A stretch of 8,942 nucleotides of DNA from an uncultured Saprospiraceae bacterium (lineage in GTDB: Bacteria > Bacteroidota > Bacteroidia > Chitinophagales > Saprospiraceae), in contig CALCMV010000281.1 in the NCBI GenBank assembly GCA_937967535.1, positions 1 to 8,942 on the forward strand. Direction: 5' to 3'. Below are positions 1 to 4,936 of this stretch, piece by piece (within the stretch, counting starts at the first letter, position 1; the number at the start of each line of letters is the position of its first letter). Both the position numbers and the translations under genes were made by a program. The notes under the pieces are model-generated. The model did not search any database. It worked only from the letters and a program-made list of their open reading frames with translations, and was not told where the DNA came from.

Positions 1-37
1 AAAGCCAAAACACATACTACTGCACATCTTTAATTTT

Positions 38-114
38 GCCACAAAGACACAAAGGCACAAAGAATTTTCATGCTTATCAGCAATTTATACTTTGTGTCTT
101 CGTGTCTTTGTGGC
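38..114. repeat. Imperfect inverted repeat built of CACAAAG units
   Basis: The left arm (38-62) consists of three CACAAAG heptamers separated by single bases. The right arm (90-114) is its reverse complement with 2 differences in 25 positions, one of which would be a G-U wobble in RNA. The spacer is 27 bases. Transcribed, it would form a long hairpin. I recall words such as CCACAAAGACACAAAG as common intergenic repeats in environmental Bacteroidota and other bacteria, but I could not verify this here. It has no T-run suited to a simple terminator. Confidence 0.7.
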
Positions 115-383
115 AGTTTTCAATTTTGAATTATGTTTAAACACATTAAAATGCCCCTAATGTTTTACACACTCATTTGAATAAAATAGAGAATAGTTGC
201 GAGACGAATATTTTTGTGAAAAATGGCTGTCTGAACGCTCAAATATCCACTTCATTGATTTTGTAGTGAGAAAATAAAGTATTTTTCATTGATTATTAAT
301 AATTTACAAAAAATATAAAATTAATATTATTATTTTAAATATAAAATTAACTTAATTTTTCCCTTAATAATTAGCAATGTGTT

Positions 384-508
384 CACTAATTTTGAATGAA
401 AAATTTTGAATAATAAAAAATATTTAATTTGTTAATTTTTAATTATCATCAAAAAAACAAAGTAAAATTTAAATTAATTTGTCATTCAAAATTAATAATT
501 CAAAATTT
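384..508. repeat. AATTTTGAAT words in both orientations
   Basis: TAATTTTGAATGA at 387-399 recurs inverted at 482-494, and AAATTTTGAAT at 401-411 recurs inverted at 498-508. The pairs are in crossing and not nested order, so this is not a simple hairpin. It looks like a dispersed word present in both directions. The same word appears in spacers near 122-131, 3509-3518 and 4916-4926. Confidence 0.5.
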
Positions 509-840
509 GGCGAAGACATTGCAATTTGGGGGTCCGCTTATGTTTTTCACTAAAATAGTCCGCAACCCAAGTTGAAACAAACTCACCTTTAGCTGTGGAC
601 TGCCGACGGAAAGACTGCGGACATCTTAGCGTCTAAGGTCAGTCATTTATATATAAATTTAACCAACTCATAACTCGCACTACATATTTTCATTTTTTTG
701 TAATAAATTCATATAAAAGTCGTTATTTTGCATGAGGTAATTCAGACATTCTTGTTTGTACTTTAGGTAGCACAGACAGGAATACCGTCATTCGTCGGTA
801 CAGGTTGCCTATATTACGTTTCAGAAAAAAAATAATAGAT

Positions 841-2031
841 ATGAGGTTAGTAATCTTAATGTTGAGTATGCTGGCGAGTACTTTTTGTTGGGCATCCGAT
901 AGTACCGAAGCAGCAAAAGAAACTTTATACGCCATCCAACTCGGCGCATCTTCCCAACCCGATATGAAACGCTATGCGAAAATAAAAAGTTACGGTTATC
1001 TCTACACAGTAGATGCCCAAAACGGTATGTTGCGCGTGATGCTCGGTACTTATACCAGCAAATCGCAGGCAAATAAAGTCTTATCAAAAGTCAAATCGCG
1101 GGGTTTCAAAGATGCTTTTATTTCGGGTGGTGCTGTGACGGGAAATAAGGTATACACAGTACAATTCGCTTCTTACCTATACAAGGATAAAATTAATTGG
1201 GACAAATTGCAACAAGTTGGTATGGTACAAGTGGATGCTGCTGAAGGAAGAATCAAATTGGTAAGTGGCAATTTTTCCGAAAAAAGCACTGCCGATGACT
1301 ATAAAAAGAGTCTGCGAAGTATGGGCTACAAAGATGCCTTTGTGCGTCAGGTCAATGATGTGCGACTGCTCAATATAGGCACAAATTACAGCGTAAATAT
1401 TGTATCAAGTAGCTCGTCTTCGGTTTCGAGTGTTACCGGAGGCGGTGGCGGCATGACGGATATGGAGAAATTGCCGATTTATGCCAAACTCAATTCATAT
1501 GAACGAGAAAACATTGTTTTGCTCGACAATAGATACCATATGAAAATGGATGACCGCACATTTGTTCCGCTTAGTGACTACCAACCCGGTACGCTCGGCG
1601 GCACGATTATCGTAGATTCGCAACCTGTAACTCGCTCATACTCAGAGGGTACAATAATTAGTTCGACATCTGCACCGATTACGAGTAGCCCGACGATTAT
1701 TTCGAGTAGTCCTGTGGTGACAACGACTAGTCCAACGATAATTTCGAGCAGCCCTGTGGTAAGTAGTGCGCCTGTCGTAGTTGGCAGTACGGATTATCGT
1801 ATTCAATTGGCGGCAGTTCGCAATTATGACCCGAATCAATTTGCAAGTGTGAACTCACTTGGCTCGGTCAAATTGGAAGAAGCCGGAACAGGCGTGAACC
1901 GCGTGATGATGGGCAATTACGGCACATTGGGCGAAGCACAAGCCGTCCTCAATGCCGTCAAAGCGCAAGGCTTTCCGACCGCTTATATTTTGAAGTATTC
2001 AAATGGTGTTAGAGGGGGAAAAATTAATTGA
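841..2031 (+). CDS. Secreted protein with three SPOR-like repeats
   Basis: A 396-residue protein. Residues 1-18 form a classical signal peptide (hydrophobic core, CWA before the likely cut), so it should act in the periplasm or outer envelope. Three repeats of about 65 residues resemble SPOR domains: 30-94, 104-168 and 319-384. Each opens with a strand of the type Y-x-[IV]-Q-[LF] and ends with a helix plus G-[FY]-[KP]-[DT]-A-[FY]. SPOR domains are known to bind peptidoglycan glycan strands stripped of peptides, often at division sites. Between repeats 2 and 3 lie a Gly-rich turn, an unrecognised segment, and a Ser/Thr/Val/Pro linker in which SPTIISSSPVV occurs twice. I chose the ATG at 841 because the signal peptide starts there; an in-frame TTG at 805 would add 12 basic residues. 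No Shine-Dalgarno sequence is visible. The exact role is unknown. Confidence 0.75.
   Translation: MRLVILMLSMLASTFCWASDSTEAAKETLYAIQLGASSQPDMKRYAKIKSYGYLYTVDAQNGMLRVMLGTYTSKSQANKVLSKVKSRGFKDAFISGGAVTGNKVYTVQFASYLYKDKINWDKLQQVGMVQVDAAEGRIKLVSGNFSEKSTADDYKKSLRSMGYKDAFVRQVNDVRLLNIGTNYSVNIVSSSSSSVSSVTGGGGGMTDMEKLPIYAKLNSYERENIVLLDNRYHMKMDDRTFVPLSDYQPGTLGGTIIVDSQPVTRSYSEGTIISSTSAPITSSPTIISSSPVVTTTSPTIISSSPVVSSAPVVVGSTDYRIQLAAVRNYDPNQFASVNSLGSVKLEEAGTGVNRVMMGNYGTLGEAQAVLNAVKAQGFPTAYILKYSNGVRGGKIN
1687..1760 (+). repeat. Coding direct repeat in the Ser/Thr/Pro linker
   Basis: Two 32-base copies, at 1687-1718 and 1729-1760, encode the same SPTIISSSPVV peptide, differing mostly at third codon positions. 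They form the flexible linker before the third SPOR-like repeat. The synonymous divergence implies an older duplication kept for its amino-acid composition. Confidence 0.6.
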
Positions 2032-2044
2032 TCTTTGATTCAGC

Positions 2045-2122
2045 GATTTTTGATTTTTGATTGTATTTTGCTTTGCAAAATTCCCATTGTAACGAGTAAA
2101 AACCAATCAAAAATCAAAAATC
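2045..2122 (+). repeat. Spacer inverted repeat with nested small hairpin
   Basis: GATTTTTGATTTTTGATTG (2045-2063) pairs perfectly over 19 bases with 2104-2122. Inside the 40-base loop a second perfect hairpin, ATTTTGC-TTT-GCAAAAT, lies at 2065-2081. It follows the SPOR gene stop by 13 bases, so it could slow or stop transcription, but neither arm is followed by a clean U-run. Its right arm is part of the heptamer array that continues to the next gene's start. Confidence 0.65.
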
Positions 2123-2188
2123 AAAAATCAAAAATCAAAAATCAAAAATCACAGAATCAAAAATCAAAAATCACAGAATCACAGAATG
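2104..2188 (+). repeat. AAAAATC heptamer / ACAGAATC octamer tandem array
   Basis: Six perfect AAAAATC units run from 2109 to 2150. They are followed by ACAGAATC, two more AAAAATC units, a second ACAGAATC (2173-2180), and then ACAGAATG, whose last three bases are the start codon of the TPR gene. The array therefore fills the whole 5' leader and replaces any Shine-Dalgarno sequence. It resembles the short tandemly repeated repetitive (STRR) heptamers known from filamentous cyanobacteria. Copy number could change by slippage. Confidence 0.85.
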
Positions 2189-2497
2189 AATAGATTAGAG
2201 CAGTTAAAAGGTCTATTGGCAGATGCACCGAAGGATTCATTTATCACTTTTGCAATCGCTAAAGAATACGAGAAAGCAGGTGATACAGACGAAGCCCTGA
2301 AGCATTATTTGATGATAGCCAAGCATGACCCGGAGTATGTGGGCTTGTATTATCATTTGGGCAAATTGTATGAGGAACGCGGCGATATTCCAACCGCTAT
2401 TTCTAGCTACGAAAAAGGCATGAGCATCGCCAAAACCGCAGGAGATGACCACGCTTACAGCGAATTAGCAGGAGCTAAGGAAATGGTGGACGATTGA
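2186..2497 (+). CDS. Small TPR-repeat protein
   Basis: A 103-residue soluble protein without a signal peptide or membrane segment. Two tetratricopeptide repeats are visible: about residues 17-50 (FAIAKEYEKAGDTDEALKHY, then a DP turn) and 51-84 (YYHLGKLYEERGDIPTAISSYEKG). A C-terminal helix rich in Ala/Glu probably caps them. TPRs form helical hairpins that hold protein partners; no catalytic domain is present, so it is presumably a small cytoplasmic adaptor. Proteins of this size and layout are common in Bacteroidota. The ATG at 2186 grows directly out of the upstream tandem array. The stop TGA (2495-2497) lies in the first unit of a downstream TTGACGG array. The partner is unknown. Confidence 0.8.
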   Translation: MNRLEQLKGLLADAPKDSFITFAIAKEYEKAGDTDEALKHYLMIAKHDPEYVGLYYHLGKLYEERGDIPTAISSYEKGMSIAKTAGDDHAYSELAGAKEMVDD

Positions 2498-2514
2498 CGG
2501 TTGACGGTTGATGG
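2494..2514 (+). repeat. Three TTGACGG heptamers spanning the TPR stop codon
   Basis: TTGACGG (2494-2500), TTGACGG (2501-2507) and TTGATGG (2508-2514) are in tandem. The first unit contains the TGA stop of the TPR gene. Confidence 0.75.
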
Positions 2515-2527
2515 TTTTTACAGATAT

Positions 2528-2572
2528 AAAAAAAACGACACAAAATTGAAGATTCTGTGTCGTTTTATTTTT
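2528..2572. terminator. Bidirectional intrinsic terminator
   Basis: AAAACGACACA (2532-2542) pairs perfectly with TGTGTCGTTTT (2556-2566) across a 13-base loop. An A-run precedes the stem and a T-rich run (TTTTATTTTT, 2563-2572) follows, so it can act on both strands. It sits between the convergent TPR gene (ends 2497) and the ceramidase-like gene (ends 2621), the expected place for a shared terminator. Confidence 0.85.
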
Positions 2573-2587
2573 CGTATAAAAATTAAT

Positions 2588-2611
2588 GAATAACGGGTCA
2601 ACGAATAACGG
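2588..2611. repeat. GAATAACGG pair in spacer
   Basis: GAATAACGG occurs at 2588-2596 and 2603-2611 with a 15-base period, next to the stop codon of the minus-strand gene. It is another short spacer repeat with its own word. Confidence 0.55.
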
Positions 2612-2620
2612 TTTACGACA

Positions 2621-3493
2621 CTAGAGTTTCAGTTTAGCATTATGTTCGCTGCGAAGGAAGATGTAAAAATAATACATGGATAATGCCGAGAAAATATGCC
2701 AAAGCGCGTGAGGCTGAAAATAGCTCATCTCATCGCAATAATACCAATCGTAGAAGTACAGAAAAATCGCCAAAAAAGTAAATACTAAGCTGATAAACAG
2801 GTTGTTGCGTTCGCTTTTTTGTACATAATAAAGGTTGTGATAGCCCGTAGCACCAATCAGCGTGAAGTACAATATCGGGAGGATGTAGTATGCCCAATCA
2901 TCTTGCCAATAATACGAAGTCAACACACCTTGAAGTAGAAAAAACATCGTCACGACAAGCATCGAACCCATCATGCTGAAATAGGGTTTGTTGTCGTAAA
3001 AACGCGCCGCATAGAGTTTGTGCAAGGTAAATAAAAGCGGAAATAAAGCACAGGCAAAGACCCCCGCCATATCTATTTGCGCGAATATATCAATGACCGA
3101 GGCATGGTAAAGTGTACTGCCAAAAAACAAGACCAATAGACACAAACCAAACATCAGACTATACTGAAAATTAGCCACTAACAGATTCGGATGCCCTTGA
3201 TTTTTGTGATAATCGGTGTATGAATTGACAATCATTTCGACTCCAAAAAAGAGGTAAAAAATATTGGTAAAGGTACTCAAGGGCTGTCGGATGACACCAT
3301 TGATGACTTGCAATTCACAAATGTAGGTTTTTGCCATAGAATCCCAACCCAAAGAATACCAAAAACCCGTATTATTGTACCAATAATGTAGCGGATAATA
3401 AACCAAAATAAAAAGCAGGCACGCAATAATAGGGATACGTTTTTCGTAAACAAATTGCGCGGCATAACGCGGTGTGTTGTAGATGTAATTCAT
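2621..3493 (-). CDS. Ceramidase-like (CREST superfamily) integral membrane protein
   Basis: A 290-residue protein with seven or eight hydrophobic segments (about 20-37, 72-89, 108-126, 138-157, 173-191, 202-215, 231-249 and 262-281). Its polar residues match the catalytic set of alkaline ceramidases. Ser126 and His130 sit in GSTLYH, Asp141 is 11 residues after that His, and the pair His262/His266 is in HALWH. As I recall, human ACER3 has S77, H81, D92, H217 and H221 with the same local spacings. These residues bind zinc and cleave the amide of ceramides; the wider CREST family contains other membrane hydrolases. An N-terminal CE motif (59-60) and TFTN (74-77) resemble the calcium-site region, but not all ligands are evident. 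The substrate may be a ceramide or another lipid amide, since many Bacteroidota make sphingolipids; this is inference. Transcribed alone, divergently from gldD. Confidence 0.75.
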   Translation of the reverse strand: MNYIYNTPRYAAQFVYEKRIPIIACLLFILVYYPLHYWYNNTGFWYSLGWDSMAKTYICELQVINGVIRQPLSTFTNIFYLFFGVEMIVNSYTDYHKNQGHPNLLVANFQYSLMFGLCLLVLFFGSTLYHASVIDIFAQIDMAGVFACALFPLLFTLHKLYAARFYDNKPYFSMMGSMLVVTMFFLLQGVLTSYYWQDDWAYYILPILYFTLIGATGYHNLYYVQKSERNNLFISLVFTFLAIFLYFYDWYYCDEMSYFQPHALWHIFSALSMYYFYIFLRSEHNAKLKL

Positions 3494-3501
3494 GCTTCTG
3501 A

Positions 3502-3545
3502 GTGATTAATTTTGAATGAATGAATTATGGGTGAATGAATGAATT
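3502..3545. repeat. GAATGAAT tetranucleotide-type repeats in divergent spacer
   Basis: The spacer between the divergent ceramidase-like gene and gldD contains two blocks of GAATGAATGAAT type (about 3514-3525 and 3533-3544). They are joined by TATGGG and preceded by TAATTTTGAATGAA (3508-3521). The latter sequence recurs at 387-400. The spacer must hold promoters for both genes, but I see no clear consensus box. Confidence 0.7.
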
Positions 3546-3581
3546 TTTAATATGACAATTCATTTATAAGTTACAAAATAA

Positions 3582-3595
3582 TAACAAATTTGTCA
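3582..3595. promoter_or_regulatory. Small palindrome just before the gldD start
   Basis: ACAAATTTGT (3584-3593) is a perfect 10-base palindrome, near-symmetric over 14 bases (3582-3595), and directly abuts the gldD ATG. It could be an operator, but AT-rich palindromes of this size arise by chance. Confidence 0.25.
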
Positions 3596-4201
3596 ATGCA
3601 GTATATAGTTAAAAACAGCTTTTTTCTACTTTTTTTTGTCCCGATAGCTATCGGGATAATAGCTTGTGGCGAAGCGGATTATACGCCTAAGCCACGCGCC
3701 TATCCAAAGGTGAATTATCCTGAAAAAAAATACAATCGTTTTAAAGAAAGTTATTGCGACCTGACATTCGAGAAACCCGTTTATGCGAAAGTGGTGCAGG
3801 ATACCCTCTTCTTTGATGAAAAACCGGAATCAGAATGTTGGTTTGATTTGATAATTCCGTCTTTGTCGGGCAAAATCCATTGCAGCTACCGCGAAATCGG
3901 ACCCAATAAACTCGACAAACTCATTGACGATACCTATAAGTTAGCTCATAAGCACAATGTTCGTGCCGATTATATTGACGATTATTACATACGTAAACCA
4001 AATGGCGTGAGCAGCACTATTTTTGAAATTGAAGGCGAAGTAGCCTCCCCGTTTCAGTTTTATGTGACGGATAGCACTAAGCATTTTTTGCGTGGTTCGC
4101 TCTACTTCAATACGACACCAAATGCAGATTCTATGGCACCAATTATCGAGTTTGTAAAGCACGATATTATTCATATGGTTAATACATTTGAGTGGAATTA
4201 G
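3596..4201 (+). CDS. gldD: Gliding motility lipoprotein GldD
   Basis: A 201-residue lipoprotein. Residues 1-23 are a hydrophobic signal peptide ending in GIIAC, with Cys24 as the lipidation site. The mature start shows the conserved YTPKPRAYPKVNYPEK block (29-44) typical of GldD, followed by CDLTFEKP and an alpha/beta region. In Flavobacterium johnsoniae GldD is required for gliding and works with the type IX secretion machinery, where it affects GldJ stability. Length fits the family (about 190-200 residues). I prefer the ATG at 3596 over an in-frame TTG at 3590. The signal peptide core contains VPIAIGI (15-21), encoded by an 18-base perfect palindrome, which suggests insertion of a repeat. 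gldD is often near gldE, ssb or mutY; here it is followed 40 bases later by moaD, probably co-transcribed. Confidence 0.88.
   Translation: MQYIVKNSFFLLFFVPIAIGIIACGEADYTPKPRAYPKVNYPEKKYNRFKESYCDLTFEKPVYAKVVQDTLFFDEKPESECWFDLIIPSLSGKIHCSYREIGPNKLDKLIDDTYKLAHKHNVRADYIDDYYIRKPNGVSSTIFEIEGEVASPFQFYVTDSTKHFLRGSLYFNTTPNADSMAPIIEFVKHDIIHMVNTFEWN
3639..3656. repeat. 18-bp perfect palindrome inside gldD
   Basis: TCCCGATAGCTATCGGGA is its own reverse complement. In frame it encodes PIAIG within the signal peptide's hydrophobic core, so the reading frame and hydrophobicity are kept. I recall this palindrome as a recurrent element in Bacteroidota genomes, sometimes inside genes; I could not check that here. 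Confidence 0.85.
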
Positions 4202-4214
4202 TGGATGGTAATTT

Positions 4215-4238
4215 GGTAACTCGGTAACTCGTAACTCG
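4215..4238 (+). repeat. GGTAACTC tandem repeat upstream of moaD
   Basis: GGTAACTC (4215-4222), GGTAACTC (4223-4230) and GTAACTCG (4231-4238) are consecutive. They fill most of the 40-base spacer between gldD and the moaD start and leave no Shine-Dalgarno sequence. A looser relative (AACTCATAACTCGC) lies at about 665-679. Confidence 0.75.
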
Positions 4239-4241
4239 ACT

Positions 4242-4484
4242 ATGCAGATAAAAATAATGGCTTTTGGCATCACCCGCGACATCGTGGGTACACACGAATT
4301 TGACCTCCAACTCAAAGAAAATGCCTCCGTCAGCGACCTTCGTATGGCACTTGGCGAGGCGTATCCGCGTTTGGCAGCTTTGGCTTCATTGGCTATTGCC
4401 GTCAATCAGGAATACGCTAAAGATGATGTACAACTCACTGAAAAAGATGAAGTTGTGTTGATTCCGCCGGTGAGTGGTGGCTAA
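4242..4484 (+). CDS. moaD: Molybdopterin synthase small subunit MoaD
   Basis: An 80-residue ubiquitin-fold sulfur carrier. It begins with the beta strand MQIKIMAFGITRDIVG, has the usual helix SVSDLRMALGEAYP (about 29-42), and ends in VVLIPPVSGG. The C-terminal Gly-Gly is the signature: it is adenylated by MoeB, converted to a thiocarboxylate, and delivers sulfur to precursor Z in a complex with MoaE, making molybdopterin in the cytoplasm. The length (about 80) and the PPVSGG end favour MoaD over ThiS. No other molybdenum cofactor gene lies in the window, so it is apparently separated from them or next to them elsewhere. The stop TAA (4482-4484) overlaps the stop of the convergent minus-strand gene. 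Confidence 0.88.
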   Translation: MQIKIMAFGITRDIVGTHEFDLQLKENASVSDLRMALGEAYPRLAALASLAIAVNQEYAKDDVQLTEKDEVVLIPPVSGG

Positions 4485-4897
4485 ACGAGGGGCAAGTACG
4501 CAACAGCTTTTATTTCAATTAGCAGATTAGGATGCGGCAATTGGTGAACGGCAACGGTGGTGCGTGTCGGTCCGGTTTCATGATTGAAAAAAGTACCATA
4601 AATCTCATTATAACCTTTAAAATCTTTCATATCTACCAGAAAAGTCGTGATGTCAATGACATGCGACAAATCGGCATCTACACTTTTCAATAATTCGCCA
4701 ATATTCTCAATCACCGCTTTTGTTTGCGCCCGAATATCCAATTGCCAATTGCCATTTTCGTCCTGTATTGCACCTATGTGTGTGTTGTCTTTTCTGCGGC
4801 TGCTCGTTCCCGATACATATATAAAATCGCCCACTCGCTTTACATGCGGATAATTGCCGAGAGGTTGTGCTTTGTGTTGTAATACTTTTCCTTGCAT
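4481..4897 (-). CDS. nbaF: RidA-family 2-aminomuconate deaminase
   Basis: A 138-residue protein of the RidA/YjgF fold. The blocks GNYPHVKRVGDFIYVSGTSS (14-33), LDIRAQTKAVIENI (53-66) and GPTRTTVAVHQLPHPNLLIE (109-128) match the 2-aminomuconate deaminase subgroup as I know it. They include the family Arg (112) and Glu (128), which hold the substrate carboxylate and activate water. The reaction is 2-aminomuconate to 4-oxalocrotonate plus ammonia, in the cytoplasm, probably as a trimer. The setting behind kmo, kynU and an ACMSD gene supports this over a general enamine deaminase. It is the last gene of the minus-strand cluster, 37 bases after kmo, and no terminator is seen before moaD. The symbol is by analogy with Pseudomonas nbaF. 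Confidence 0.83.
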   Translation of the reverse strand: MQGKVLQHKAQPLGNYPHVKRVGDFIYVSGTSSRRKDNTHIGAIQDENGNWQLDIRAQTKAVIENIGELLKSVDADLSHVIDITTFLVDMKDFKGYNEIYGTFFNHETGPTRTTVAVHQLPHPNLLIEIKAVAYLPLV

Positions 4898-4936
4898 AAT
4901 TCAATGAGTGAATCTTGAATTTTGAATGAATGAATC
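4898..4936. repeat. GAATGAAT-type repeat in the kmo-deaminase spacer
   Basis: The 37-base spacer contains AATGAGTGAAT, TTGAATTTTGAATGAATGAA and variants of the AATTTTGAAT word. The kmo stop codon (TGA on the minus strand, 4935-4937) is made from the last repeat unit. Confidence 0.65.

Larger units (their letters stand above)
1..840. other. Gene-free leader region upstream of the SPOR protein
   Basis: I see no open reading frame here with a recognisable protein. The segment has three parts: an inverted repeat near the left end (38-114), an extremely AT-rich tract (about 280-510) containing the word AATTTTGAAT in both orientations, and a GC-richer patch (about 530-640). The patch contains two near-identical decamers, GACTGCCGAC (598-607) and GACTGCGGAC (613-622). 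The last 200 bases presumably hold the promoter of the downstream gene, but I found no convincing match with proper spacing to the Bacteroidota -33 TTTG / -7 TAnnTTTG promoter. Confidence 0.6.

Noticed and set aside
625..640. CTTAG-CGT-CTAAG stem as a terminator
   Set aside because: Only five base pairs, no following T-run, and no gene upstream in the window.
690..770. Bacteroidota-type promoter (TTTG ... TAnnTTTG) before the SPOR gene
   Set aside because: Partial boxes exist (TTTG at 697-700, TATTTTG at 724-730, TACTTTAG at 759-766), but no pair has the usual spacing.
805..840. Upstream TTG start for the SPOR protein
   Set aside because: It would put 12 residues, many of them basic, before a complete signal peptide; the ATG at 841 is a better start.
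2104..2185. Possible CRISPR-like array
   Set aside because: Units are 7-8 bases in direct tandem with no unique spacers and no cas genes nearby.
3941..4405. Minus-strand open frame of 154 codons across gldD and moaD
   Set aside because: It overlaps two well-recognised genes, has no recognisable domain, and is a shadow frame.
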